Shown piece by piece: positions 12,311 through 22,920 of a stretch of DNA of 64,000 nt (positions are counted from its first letter, which is position 1; each line of letters starts with the position of its first letter). This stretch comes from Norana najaformis (lineage: Eukaryota; Annelida; Clitellata; Crassiclitellata; Hormogastridae): contig OZ029921.1 in assembly GCA_964023275.1 (NCBI GenBank), positions 12,095,806 to 12,159,805 on the forward strand, read 5' to 3'. The notes beneath the pieces are model-generated. The model was not told where the DNA came from. It saw only the letters and a list, made by a program, of their open reading frames with translations, and did not search any database. The translations under genes and the position numbers were made by a program.

Positions 12311-13560
12311 GAATGTAGCTTAACTGATGTGAATTAGGTATATAAGATTGTATGTATATCAAATTTTTATTTAATAATAATAATATAATTTCTTAAATTC
12401 TATCATAAGACTGATGCAGACATGGATATTATGCCTCTTAGTGTAATTTGACCTTTCAGAGCCCATAAAGATGATTCATGGGCAAATGCTGCACACTTGC
12501 TGACAACATCAGTGCTCATAAAATTATTCCAGTTGAGTACCTATATCAGATAGAGTACGAATGCAGTTTTCCACGCAGTACTTCTGTTGTCTTGATAGCC
12601 AGCTGCACATGGCAAGACGACAGGCACTCTGAAGCAGCCTAAGAAACACAGGCTGGCGAGTCTGTTAATTCAGAAAACCAAGCTGGTTGAACAAAAGTAA
12701 CACATTTGACATATGTGCAATATTTAACCTCTAAGGGGCACTCAGAATCAGGATAGTTATGCTTAAAACACTGTAAATTAAACAATAACATTTTTTATAA
12801 TCTTGTATGCATCTAGTGTATAATATATGTATGTATGTACTGTGAAAAACTTCTAGCTTCATTTCGACTGGATTAGCTGAGTTCCACTTCCCCTCAGGTA
12901 GAGTACAGGATAGGGCCCACATACCAGGAGCATGCCAAATGCCCCTGCATCAGAGGGTAGCACAGTTATCCATGGCCAGTGGATCAGGGTTCAGTTATGG
13001 AAGCTTGGCCGTATGCCTGGTATTTCTATCTCATGACCTATTTAGAGAATGTTCCCAGCTAGAAGGTGGCACCAGCTAGAAGGTGAGGACATCTTTTACT
13101 ATGAGATCAAACAACATACACCACAAAGTGGTGCCCTCAGGGCATGCATGTTGGTAGCCTGATTTATACATTTTCGATGTTTACTTTATTTTTGTAGTTG
13201 CTACTTATGATACTTTCATTAACTGTCAACTTTGTTATGTGGATTTATTTCATGACTTACTATAGTAATTCCATTTGATTATTTTTAAAAGAATTTTAGG
13301 ATATTTTGAATGTTTTTGTTGCAATTGGATGCCATCTTCTTCACTCTGTGACATCATCTCAACAGTTGCAATGGCATTTATATTATGTACTCAAGCGAAG
13401 AAATTTTAAACCTAAAGTCAGCAAAACTTCCTCCAGTTGCACAAGAAGTTCAAAAAAATTATTTAATATTCACCGGTGGCTGCCTGGAAGGGAACTTCTG
13501 AAGCTAAGTCTGCAAAATAGCTCTACGACTCCCCTTCCTCTGAGTTCTACTGCTGAATAA
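12311..13560. other. Unannotated spacer
   Basis: AT-rich sequence without a recognised gene. The open frame 13306-13560 on the plus strand ends just before a hairpin and the start of a LINE and may be a degraded LINE leader, but I see no diagnostic motif. Confidence 0.35.
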
Positions 13561-13564
13561 GCAC

Positions 13565-13598
13565 TAAGAATGCCTAGCCATCAGGCTAGGCATTCTTA
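13565..13598. repeat. Perfect 15-bp inverted repeat, 4-nt loop
   Basis: TAAGAATGCCTAGCC (13565-13579) faces GGCTAGGCATTCTTA (13584-13598) across the loop ATCA. It sits exactly where the LINE endonuclease reading frame begins. Confidence 0.9.
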
Positions 13599-14800
13599 AT
13601 GCTCATTCAATAAGAAACAAGACTTGTACTGTACGAACCACTATTCACGACAACGCATGTGACATCTTTGTGCTTACATAAACCTGGCATGTCTCTGGTG
13701 ACTTCTCCTTTGGCCAAATTACTTCAGACATCTTCAAGTATGTAGAAATGCGTAGACATCAATCATCCGATCCGACCTAAGCTCAAATTCACATGGAGGC
13801 GGGGTTGTAATCATCTGTTATAACAGCTTCACTGCCAAGACCTGTACCATTTCTCCAATGCTAACTTCCTCTGAATACATTGTGACCATTCTTTCACAAA
13901 GGAACTCGCATTCTCTGATAGTTGTTACAGTTTATAGGCCTGGTTCTCTCCCTCTTTCTAAAATGTTCTTTGAGGAAATAACTCGAATCTTCAAAGCCCT
14001 AGTAGTCTGCTGTTTTGATAGCCTCTGTAGATCAGCCTCAGAAGATTTTTGATACAACTCTAAATGATCTGCTTGATCAATGTGTGCCCAAGAGACCAGT
14101 AGAGATATGTTGCCATTACAGAACTCCACCGTTCAATTCTGAGTGTGCAGCTGCTAAAAGACGGACTTGGGCTCTTGAACTCAGATATCAAAGAAGTTAA
14201 ACTCGACCTGATCGACAAGACTGGACCACTCATTCTGCGTCAACTTAACTGGCTTTACAATGTGAAACAATCAGCTTGATCAATGTGTGCCCAAGAGACC
14301 AGTAGAGAAATGTTGCCATTACAGAACTCCACCGTTCAATTCTGAGTGTGCAGCTGCTAAAAGACGGACTTGGGCTCTAGAACTCAGATATCAAAGAAGT
14401 TAAACTCGACCTGATTGACAAGACTGGACCACTCATTCTGCGTCAACTTAACTGGCTTTACAATATGAAACAATCAGCATATTGGGAAGCAGAACTACCT
14501 AAAACTTCAGGTGATCCTTGTGGACTCTGGATATATATATATAAAAGATTCTACATGGCTCGTCAAGCAATGCACAGCCCCACTTACCACCAGATGTTAT
14601 GGCTGATAACTTCATTAAATCTTTTGCCAAAAAGATCCATGATGTCAGGTCAACAACTGCAGGGCACCTATGACAACACATTCTGCTTGCAACAGTAAAC
14701 TTTACCTATTTCAACCAGTCAGTATAACTGAGGTGTTGCATATCATCAAGAGATCTCCAGAAAAGACATGTGACACCAACCCTGCTCCAACATGAGTAGT
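13584..14800 (+). mobile_element. LINE fragment: endonuclease, connector, start of RT
   Basis: The frame LGILNAHSIRNKT (from about 13586) is the typical start of an APE-type endonuclease in CR1/L2 LINEs. VTVYRPGSLPLSK follows near 13930, then a connector with MWLITSLNLLPKRS-like and ITEVLHIIKRSPEKTC (about 14723) at the RT entry. Stops are frequent. The connector contains a 203-bp tandem duplication. The element stops near 14800, where a 28-bp minisatellite begins. A relative lies on the minus strand at 63440-63850. Confidence 0.7.
14071..14478. repeat. Tandem duplication, ~203-bp unit, two copies
   Basis: GCTTGATCAATGTGTGCCC begins at 14071 and again at 14274, and the two copies are nearly identical throughout (differences such as GATC/GATT). 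The duplication lies within the LINE connector and looks recent relative to the LINE's decay. Confidence 0.9.
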
Positions 14801-14802
14801 TA

Positions 14803-15025
14803 GGTAGGGACTGGTTTCAAGCCACCTCCAAACAAGGACTGGTTTCAAGCCACCTTCAAACAAGGGCTGCTTCTGGCCCACCTGCAAGCAAGGGCGGGTT
14901 CTGGCCCACCTACAAACAAAGGCGGGTTCTGGCCCACCTGCAAACAAGGGCGGGTTCTGGCCCATCCGAAAACAAAGGCGGGTTCTGGCCCACTTCCAAA
15001 CGACCATAGGTTTCAACTCACCTCC
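14803..15025. repeat. 28-bp minisatellite, about 8 copies
   Basis: The unit is like AAACAAGGGCGGGTTCTGG followed by CCCACCTGC. Copies start near 14830, 14858, 14886, 14914, 14942, 14970 and 14998. The array directly abuts the truncated LINE. GC content is much higher than in the flanks. Confidence 0.9.
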
Positions 15026-15695
15026 CAAGCGCTTGTACATTAATAAATTAATAAACATAATTTAATAAAAACAATAAATGTGCTATACAAGTTGTGCTAT
15101 AGAAGTATTTAGATAAAATTTGGAAGAAGAATTGAATTCCTTTAGATTGTTACTATTTGAAGCGATTGCGTCTTCATTTGCTCGGTCTCTGCCTATACAC
15201 GTCTCGTACTCACGCATATATGTGCATTTCGATATAAGCCATATATAGCTCAATAAATGCAATAAATATAAATGTCCTATAAAAGTTGAACGGATTCTAT
15301 GTATAGCTTCCATTAAACGCGTCGTTGTCTACGCATCCTATTATGATTCTCATAGGTATCTGTCCGGAGAAAAGACTTTCTTGTGTAGCATCTAAATTGC
15401 CTCTCGGTATCGTAAATGTTTTACAGATGTCTCTTCGAATCGGAAATTTTGCGTTTCCCAAATCGAGTGCCTTAGCATGTGCAAGAAACACAGAAGGACT
15501 GAGCTTAACTTTTCTCACGTATAACTTGCATTCTAAAATTCAAACTTTGTATGCAGCGCCTAGTACGGACGACATCAAACAAAAGGCATCTTTATTTCTA
15601 ATGAAATGCACCCTGATATTAATATCGTTAGGAAGAAATCGATCTTGAAAAAATAGATCTCTGTCGACACAGCCCAGCATGTTGACAATACGCCC
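15026..15695. other. Unannotated segment beside truncated gag
   Basis: Opposed open frames on both strands (for example 15325-15648 plus) resemble no family I recognise. The gypsy Gag frame runs into this sequence at about 15695 and loses similarity, so this may be the flank of a truncated retroelement or a different element. Confidence 0.35.
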
Positions 15696-16546
15696 TTCGC
15701 CAGCACATCCCGCCCTTGGTTTCCCGGCTGCATCCTTGTCCGGTCGTTGAATCGGTCGGCCTCCCCATCGGGTCCAGGGTTGTTCTGGAGCGCCTCCAGT
15801 TGTCGGTTGATCTTTCGTTCCATGCCCTGCTGCCACCGCTGTTGTGCTTCTCGTTGTGACTTGAAGAATTCATCCAGTTGATTCTGTATGGGGCCATTTG
15901 GTTCTGCTTCTTGGATCACTCGTACACGATTCGATGGTCCCCGTCTTTCTTCAGCGTCTGCCATCCGTTGGTACGCCTCCAGCCGCAGCGCCATTTGGTA
16001 CGCTTCTTCCAGCGTCTTGGGTTCACGCTCCCGGACCTTCAGTGACAACTCTCGATCCCGAATGGCCTCAAGGAAAGCGTCACAGGCAATGATTTCGGTC
16101 GTCTTGTTGGAGGGCACCGGATGAGCTAGTACCACTAACTGACGGATATCGTGCAAGAGGTCGCTCAGGTTCTCATCGGCCCGTTGACGACGGTAGTAGA
16201 GTTGTGCCCAGAAGGTCCCTGCTTGTCCTTCCGTCCCATATCATTGTCGCAACCTCTGTGTCAACTCCTCATACGTCACATCCTGCCAAGCTCCAAAATC
16301 CCAGAGTAACTGTGTAGCCGCCTTATCGAGAGCACAACGTAGAAAGTCAACTTTGTCGGAATCGTTCCACTTGTTCTTTTTGGCACATACCTCAAATTGT
16401 GTTAAGAACGACTCCAGGGATCCCGTTCCATCGAACTTCCCAGGCTTCATCGAAGTCTTGCGGTAAACGATGTTCCCCAACGACGGTAGGTTCGAAACCA
16501 TTTCACTTCCGCCCTGCATTGGTCTTCGGTCGCTGCCGTTCACCAC
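15696..16546 (-). pseudogene. Ty3/gypsy Gag, truncated, one in-frame stop
   Basis: The minus-strand frame from 16546 carries a metazoan gypsy Gag: KPGKFDGTGSLESFLTQFE, CALDKAATQLLWDF, then TFWAQLYYRRRQRADE, LSDLLHDIRQLVVLAHP, and a charged stretch with LEEAYQMALRLEAYQR. The frame is continuous from 16546 to about 15696 except for one TGA at 16243-16241, at a site where a CGA arginine codon would be a simple C-to-T change. Gag packages element RNA in virus-like particles. The zinc-knuckle and all of Pol are missing because the element is cut near 15696. The LTR and primer-binding site lie just upstream. Confidence 0.85.
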
Positions 16547-16747
16547 CGCCGGTCATGGGCTGTCGAAATCCAGGTTCTCCAGAAACTGGCTACTGTCGAA
16601 TCTGGAGACCTTCATTGTCGCTCTTCGCACACCGGGCGTCGAACTACTAAGCTGATCAGGTCCGCAATGTCCAACAAGTTGTAGATGATGGCGTCGTCCT
16701 CGTCTCCCATGCAGCAGTTGCTTGATCTCGACTTGCAATTGACAGGT

Positions 16748-16765
16748 ACCCCACTTCTGGTACCA
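16748..16765 (-). other. Primer-binding site of gypsy element
   Basis: On the minus strand TGGTACCAGAAGTGGGG follows the LTR end after two bases. It starts with TGG, complementary to the CCA end of a tRNA, as in Ty3/gypsy elements. The priming tRNA was not identified. Confidence 0.65.
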
Positions 16766-16767
16766 GT

Positions 16768-17247
16768 TGTACGAATGTTGCCGGGGTACCGCACCCGCGT
16801 CCGACTCAATCGGGTGGCCGAGGCGTTGGTCTGTCCAAACCCCTACCAGGATGACTCCTACCAATGCCTACCTACAGCCTGTCCGCGAGATAAGGCTCTT
16901 GAGGTCCCTAAGAGACTTGAGAGCAAGTCGACAGATCGATTAACAATCGCTTTTATTTTCATCCAACACCTTATCGAACTACTGAACTTGCTTGACTAAA
17001 ACTCTAATTACACAGGGCACTCTCTTATGCACGCACATACTACAAAGTGTTCTGCATCGCTCTCCTCTCTCTCTCTGCTTAGCATCCTGTCCTTCTTCTC
17101 TCTCCCTTCTCACTATGTTCTGTGTGTCTTATATAGCCCTGCAATATTGTGGGGGAGAAGCGATACACGCCCAGAGCTCGGCGGAGGGTAGACGATACAA
17201 GCCCAGAGCTCGGCGGAGGGTAGACGATACACGCCCGGGGCTATACA
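16768..17247 (-). mobile_element. 5' LTR of truncated gypsy element
   Basis: On the minus strand the segment begins TGTATAGCCCCGG and ends TTCGTACA (TG...CA), directly before a primer-binding site and the Gag leader. It contains a TATA box (TATATAA, about 17135-17129) and, upstream of it, repeats of about 33 bp built on CGATACACGCCC (17160-17240), which could be promoter elements. No 3' LTR is present, so the borders rest on position and terminal dinucleotides. Confidence 0.7.
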
Positions 17248-17949
17248 GCCACAGATGCAAAGTCCTCAATGGTTGGGTCAAGCTGACGAAGCTGGCAGGG
17301 TTTATGCCATGTATAATACCTCTTTGGAATACAACAGCATGCTCAAGAAATAAATCAAGAGCAAGGTAACTTCTTGTGCGATGTTTCCAGTTGAACAGCA
17401 TGACCATCAGATATTGTGATACTGTTAGCAATCAGTACTTATAATGAATCTATTCAAATGAAATTTGGCTGATATACTTGGAACAGCATTATAAATGTGC
17501 CATGCAAAAGAGCAGCACCTACTATATTTAAAAAAATTAAATTTGACTAAATCGCTAACAACAATTTACAAATGAAAAGATCTGCATCACTTATATCCAA
17601 AACCCCTAAATAAAGCCTTTTCATTTGCAAACACCTTGGAGGATAATTGTCTGCTGAATATTTAACATCAGGACACCTTTCAAATCTTCGTTCTGGATGC
17701 GCACCTGCAATCCAAGTGCCTGAAGAATTCTGTTCAGGATATCCAGATCAAGATCAACTTCAACGCAGCAGTACTGGCGAAAATAATGGCATACACAGTT
17801 CTAATCACCAATCAGTTCATATATCTTGAATCAAGTTCAATGTCATATACTAGGTGGCACGGTTTTGCTTTTAGAAAAGTGACAGATCAAAGAATATCAA
17901 CATGGATTCGGAAATTGGAACTAGGAAAAAGGTCAGCATAATAATGTCA
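17248..17949. other. Unannotated spacer
   Basis: No gene or repeat was recognised between the gypsy LTR and the Polinton-like relic. Part of it may belong to that relic, but I see no diagnostic sequence. Confidence 0.35.
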
Positions 17950-18048
17950 CATTTGATCTAACCCTCAGCAAAGGGCAAGAAGCGACACTGGCAAGGGCTG
18001 CCAGTAATGAAGTTGGTGTCATGATAAGCTGACACCTGACCAACTTCA

Positions 18049-18363
18049 TTGGAAGGACAAACTTGTGCTGACAAAATGACGGTTGCCCATATCATGACGA
18101 AGAAAGGGGAGGATGCCAGTGCAGAGCTGAATCTCAGCAAGACCCAGCTAAAGGTTATGACCCAAATGGAAGGCTTTCTCCCTCTACTGTGGCTTATCCC
18201 AATGATCCTTGGGAGCTTGTCAGCAGCAGGCGCTTTAGCTAGTGGGCTGCTAAGGTTGCTAAGATTCTACATAACAAGCAGGCCAGCAATGCGGCCCTGG
18301 CCAAGACATAAATCCATAACCGCAAGGGTGATGCTCAGCTCAAAGGGTCTGGATTATACCTAG
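18049..18363 (+). pseudogene. Small Polinton-type protein with hydrophobic GFLPLL segment
   Basis: The frame includes ELNLSKTQLKVMTQ followed by EGFLPLLWLIPMILGSL and a further Ala/Leu-rich run. Short proteins of this layout (a LTKxQ-like segment, then GGFLPLL and a hydrophobic stretch) precede the protease in many Polinton/adintovirus genomes and are thought to be core or minor capsid-like. The role here is inference. The open stretch is continuous, but a downstream glycine-rich end appears only in a shifted frame. Confidence 0.5.
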
Positions 18364-18385
18364 GACCAGAGGTGGATGCTGCCCA

Positions 18386-18768
18386 ATGTGCAAGGCACTG
18401 GGTTATTCCTTAAAAAAATTAGAACCACTGAGTAACTCTGACATCGAGAAGGCTGCTAGCTCACTTCTGCAGTGTGTTTATGTTGGATGGCTTGCCCGGT
18501 ATGGCCCTCAAAAGAGAGTGTGGCACAGTGAACCTGGAGTCCAGCAATGGTGGTGGCATTCATTGGGTTGCTCACCACAAGGTGTTCTACTTTGGCAGCT
18601 ATGGCCTTGACCTGCAAAGAAACTGACAGATTATTTGTCCACAGCCAAAACAATATGAATGCTGACCTTCCAGTTACATGAGAGGACGACGTCATATGTG
18701 GCCACCTTTGCCCTAATCTGGTGACAGAATTTGCTGTTGGTCTTAAGTTCGAGGACGTAGTCAGTCCT
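18386..18768 (+). pseudogene. Adenoviral-type cysteine protease, frameshifted
   Basis: An N-terminal part (EPLSNSDIEKAASSLLQ, from about 18430) continues after a frame change in DGLPGMALKRECGTVNLES and GGGIHWVAHHKVFYFGSYGL (18480-18602), then after another change in DDVICGHLCPNLVTEF (about 18687-18734). This is the fold and spacing of the adenovirus/Polinton maturation protease. The catalytic His is at 18561-18563 and the Cys (in ICGHLC) at 18697-18699. The acidic residue expected in YF(D/E)SxGL is Gly (18594-18596). With at least two frame breaks, stops and the lost acid, it cannot be active. Confidence 0.75.
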
Positions 18769-19560
18769 TGAGGGGTGATTGGAAAGAAGGAGAGTTCAGC
18801 ACTGCTGGGCATGTCCACAGGACTGAGAACACTATGTTGGGAATTCTGATGATGGGCAAGAACTGGAGGACAAACATAGAGGCACTCATGTCCAACATCA
18901 ATGCTGTGATGGAATATGTGGACACCATTGATCATATAAAGCACCCATGCACATATGGAAGGTTACAAGGTTGCATCCCAGGCCAACTGAATGGTTCACG
19001 TCTTGGAAAATCAGTGCGAGTACTGGAGACAATTTAATGGATCTTCTCACGTCCAACATCGAATTTGGTTTGATGGCTCAAGAGTTTAGTGTATTTGCAG
19101 AGGATGATTAAAACACCTACAGCTTCATGGTCCTTGCTGTAGAGGCCAGAAATACCGGACTCACACTTTCAGACATTGGCAGTCAACCAGATCCCGGGTT
19201 GTCCACTTTCAGTGGTTTACAGGCAATTAGGGCTAAGCACCCCAATATAAAGGTCAGGCATGGTGGTCGACACGAACTTCAAAATTCTGGGGTATCTCCG
19301 GCAGCATGGATAAACAGACATGAGTAAGTACCACCTGGACTGGCGGAATGGAGAACAGGTGATAGAGGGCTGGCAGCAAGAGGACCTTCCAGCTTTGACT
19401 TCTGTGCAGCTAGCTGCGGTCAACCTGCAAAACCTTGCCTTTGAGTCAGAAACTGTCCATACTTGTGGTGTTTACAAGGTAGCAGTACTGCGAACAGGGC
19501 TGTGGCTTTGCTGTTCCCAGCTGTATGGGTGCCAACAATCTTGATGTTTCTTGCTTGACC
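18769..19560 (+). other. Broken unassigned frames of the Polinton-like relic
   Basis: Plus-strand frames include LMDLLTSNIEFGLMAQEF, VEARNTGLTLSDIGSQ and MSKYHLDWRNGEQVIEGWQQ. They are separated by stops and shifts and I do not recognise them. Their position after the protease would suit a structural protein, but that is only a positional guess. Confidence 0.35.
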
Positions 19561-19849
19561 TAGGGCTGTATAAGCTAGTGACTGTGGGTAAGCACATGAT
19601 CACTGAAAGGTGTACACCGTACAGTTTACTATACTGTTGAAAAAGTGCAAATACGTTTGCTGTCAGCTATATATGAGTTTGATTTCATTGCCATTATATG
19701 ACTACCTACAGCAGACGAGTTAAAGTTCAGCACATATATATATCCAGGAATAGTCTGGGTCATTGGATAATTTGAACTTTGAAGCGACAGTTATTACTGA
19801 GAGTGTTTAAAGGCGATGGCATTATATCCATCATTGCCCACATAACAGC

Positions 19850-20330
19850 CCTTGCCAAAGACTTTTCACCTTCACAAAATCGGCCAGCTCAGAGCCTTTC
19901 TTCGGTCTTATGTTCAACTTCACAGCTGCCTACTCAAGAAGCACCAGAGTTGTGAATGCGCTGGATGGCATGTGTGTCAGCCTAGCTATGGGCATGGGAG
20001 GTGCCGCCGTGCTCCCCACTGGGGTCAGGATAGTTGCCGGCCTCATCCTCAGAGATGCAATCACAGTGGCTGGGTTGCTGAACATTGTAGGCATAGCTCG
20101 CTCCCATAAATGTTCAGCCAAGGTGGCATAACATAAAAGCATCTGCATGCTGGCCAACAGCAAAACCAATACCATCCACAGCCACATTTCAAAGGCCTTT
20201 GAGGACACCATGGTCAGCGACAAGGAGCAGAGGCTTCAGACCATGAAAGACCAGATGCTTCAGAAGGCCCACACGGCTGGGAGCAACCCTGATGAAGAGA
20301 CAAAAAACTAGGGTTATGCCTCAATCATCA
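19850..20330 (+). pseudogene. Membrane-type hypothetical protein of invertebrate repeats
   Basis: The frame reads VVNALDGMCVSLAMGMGG, a hydrophobic hairpin-like stretch (IVAGLILRDAITVAGLL), then after a stop LANSKTNTIHSHISKAFED and KEQRLQTMKDQML. A repetitive hypothetical protein with a Gly/Ala/Leu membrane segment followed by LAxSKLNxIxxxISKAxxD occurs in many copies in invertebrate genomes; I recall this pattern but cannot name the family. Its link to the Polinton-like element rests only on adjacency. Confidence 0.5.
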
Positions 20331-20856
20331 AAAGGCTCATGGTTGCCGAATCTATTTTCTATAAAGTACCATGCTATGTAAGCATGCATATTTGTGCATA
20401 CCATGACGGCCTGACTGAAGCTGACTGGTTGAAGTGCAAACAAGCCTGGCAATGCTGGGTAAAATACTTTTTAAATGTATTTCAAATACCAAATACAGAT
20501 GCATTTTCAAAAGCATTTACAATACAAATACAAAATGCAGTCTGCCAAATGTATTTGAAATACAAAATACAATAACATTGTTGCATTTTGCATTTAACCC
20601 AATACAGACGCGTAGGTAGTGATTGGTAGTATATGGGTCACGACGAGCTGGTAGTAATTGGTAGTGGGCATGTACTATTATGTAGACGGCTCTCAGCCTA
20701 TCACAAACATTATATTTTTGAAACCTTACATCAATTAGGCCAAGATATTATAATTAAGTACAGAAATAAGTGGAAGATATTTTTAGAATTCGGTTATAAA
20801 CATAAAAATCGACCAATCAAATTGGACATTTAAATCACGAATTTAAATAACCCAAA

Positions 20857-21075
20857 ATGGCGGCGTGTTGTTGTTGTGGATTTACTGACGACGAAATTCG
20901 GCAAATTCTTGATGAATTTGCATCAGATGATGACAGTTTTGACTCATCTGACAATAAAAACCTGTCTTTTGCCACCAGTGAAGAAGATAAAGTGGTTTTG
21001 GCTAAAGAACATTCTGACATCGACTCCGAATTAGACGGCTACGGATACACGCTTGAAACTGGGTCAGGCGGATGA
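20857..21075 (+). pseudogene. Acidic N-terminal frame of piggyBac-like transposase
   Basis: The frame starts MAACCCCGFTDDEIRQIL and continues with an Asp/Ser-rich stretch (EFASDDDSFDSSDNK). piggyBac transposases begin with a disordered acidic region of this kind. It ends in a stop at 21073-21075 with no catalytic domain following. The assignment depends on the TTAA borders and the Cys-rich frame downstream. Confidence 0.5.
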
Positions 21076-21225
21076 CTTGGGCGAGATAGACAGGACTGAA
21101 CAAGTAGCAGATATTCCAATCTGACCCCTAACTGTTCCATTTACAAACGTCTGTGGCGGACCAGCCCCTGATGCACCATTTTTGAAATTTTTCTAACTGC
21201 TTTTGGATAAGCTTTTTTGATGTGC

Positions 21226-21513
21226 TAGTTGAAGAGACCAGGCCTGCATGGTGAGCAGAGTAGGTCAAATGCACAGAAGGCAGGTAAACCCCACAGAATA
21301 AAATGGAAACCTACTTCTCCTCTAGCATCTTATGTTTTAGAGAACAAGATCAAGAATCCCAAAGGCTGCCCCAAGAAGACTGGATATGATTGTGAAGCAG
21401 GTAAAGTTGCTTTGTGCAAAGTTTTATGCTTCCACATTTGCAACGAACAAAATCAGATAGTGGTTCTGTGGAGTGTAAGGAAGGTAAGCAATATAACACA
21501 TCAATACAACTGT
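21226..21513 (+). pseudogene. Cys-rich C-terminal frame of piggyBac-like transposase
   Basis: After a basic segment (RPGLHGEQSRSNAQKAGK) the frame has Cys and His residues spaced as C-x7-C-x7-C-x3-CFHIC, matching the zinc-binding cysteine-rich domain that binds terminal repeats in piggyBac transposases (pattern C..C..GY.C...V.LC...CF). It is detached from any catalytic core. Confidence 0.5.
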
Positions 21514-21806
21514 TAAAATTTCCATTCTAAAATGTCGTCTTAGAATTGTTCAGTCCAGTCTATTGAGAAAAAGGAGTCGATTCAGGAGGCTTCATCCATC
21601 TTCAAGGTGACCATCCGGTGCACTCAGGCATTCATAAAAATGGCCCTTTGAGAGCTACCAAATATTTGTAAAGGAAACAAACGTCAGTGTGTTTGCCTCT
21701 CTGTGTGCCTGGGTTGTTGTAATGTTACTGTTGTTGTCCTGTTGGTGTGCATGCTGCAGTGTTTTTGATGTCGTGGTTTTATTACTATGTATGTGTTTGG
21801 GAGGTG

Positions 21807-22690
21807 ATGGGGTGAGTAGGCAACTTTGATTGCCCCAAAATTTTTCTATCAAAAACTGGACAGAAGGATTGAAAGAGTAGATAAAAAGCTAAGGAATGAT
21901 GTTAACCTTATGTCTGTTTGCCAAAAATTACCAAGATCTGATAAGTTAAAAATTTCTTACTTTTTAGGCATTTCTTGTTACTCCTCTGGTACGACTACTG
22001 TCTGCATACTAAAAATATTATATCTCCTTCATTTATGAAAATATTTTCAAACTTTTTTGGAGGTTTTGTCTGATATTAATTGCTGCACAGTTCATGTGCT
22101 GACACTACATGAGTTGTCACTGAAAATGTTTTCTATAGGGGTCTGAACATGAAAAAAGTTTTCAAATGGGGTGGGTACAGTTTGGGGCAACTATGGGTAC
22201 CTTCAAAATTTTTTTCTCAAAAACTGGAAGATGGTTTGAAAGAGGAAATAAAATGCTAAAGAATGATATTAACCTCAAGTCTGTATGTCGAAGAATGACC
22301 AAGATCTGATAAGTTAGACATTTCTTACTTTTCAGGTGTTTTCTTATATTTCCTTCAATTTGTACGACTTCATCTTACATACTAAAAATACTGTATCTCC
22401 TTCATTTATGAAAATATTTTCAAAATTCTTGTGAGGTTTTGTCTGGTATTGATTTCTGCACGATTTTTGTGCTGACAATACATATGTTGTCCCTGAAAAT
22501 GTTTTTCCATAGGAACCTGAACATGAAAAACGTTTTAAACATGGGGTGGGGTACGGTTTGGGGCAACTTTGGGTACCCCAAAATTTTTTGTATCCAAAAC
22601 TAGACGGATGGATGGGAAGGGGAGATAAAATCCTAAAGATTGATGGTAACCACATGTCTGTAGGTCAAGAACTGACTGAGATACAACAAG
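21807..22690. repeat. Three tandem copies of a ~360-bp unit
   Basis: Copies start at 21807, 22166 and 22541 with ATGGGGTG, then GGCAACT and CCCCAAAATTTTT or a variant, AAAACTGGA, and CCAAGATCTGATAAGTTA. Periods are 359 and 375 bp. The third copy is cut after about 150 bp. They lie inside the piggyBac-like element. Confidence 0.85.
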
Positions 22691-22920
22691 TTGAAAACTA
22701 TTTAATCAATAGGCGTTTTCCGTTAAAAATCGCTCGTCGTCAGGGCCTAGGCGGAAAAATTTCTCTCGTCGGTTAAGGGTTAAAATACAAAATGAAACCA
22801 GTTGAGTCAAGGCAGAAGTACACATAGTAAACAAATTTAATGCTCCTTGTGAAATTTTACTTTTTAAAGAATGTAGCATTATGCTGGATTAATGGTTCAG
22901 TGTAAAGTAAGTTTCCAAAT

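Larger units (their letters stand above)
17950..20449 (+). mobile_element. Polinton/adintovirus-like element relic
   Basis: Several broken plus-strand frames lie in an order seen in Maverick/Polinton or adintovirus-like DNA elements: a small protein with a glycine/leucine hydrophobic segment (18049-18363), an adenoviral-type cysteine protease (18386-18768), unassigned frames (18768-19560) and a membrane-type protein (19850-20330). The family assignment rests on the protease plus the preceding short protein. Polymerase B, integrase and packaging ATPase were not seen. A hAT element truncates the right side at 20450. All frames are interrupted, so it is an old dead copy. Confidence 0.6.
20598..22779 (+). 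mobile_element. piggyBac-like element, internally deleted
   Basis: TTAA at 20594-20597 followed by CCC, and GGG followed by TTAA at 22780-22783, fit a piggyBac insertion. Inside are an acidic frame (20857-21072) and a basic, Cys-rich frame (21226-21480: IKNPKGCPKKTGYDCEAGK, VALCKVLCFHIC) like the N- and C-termini of piggyBac transposases. The DDD catalytic core is absent. A 3-copy ~360-bp repeat fills 21807-22690. Terminal repeats beyond the first bases are weak, and an alternative right border is TTAA at 22773-22776. Confidence 0.6.

Noticed and set aside
15540-15897. Additional open frames on both strands over the gag region
   Set aside because: They are shadows of the Gag frame; only the frame with recognisable Gag blocks was kept.
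18456-18944. 162-residue minus-strand open frame
   Set aside because: It is antisense to the recognisable protease and following frames of the Polinton-like relic.
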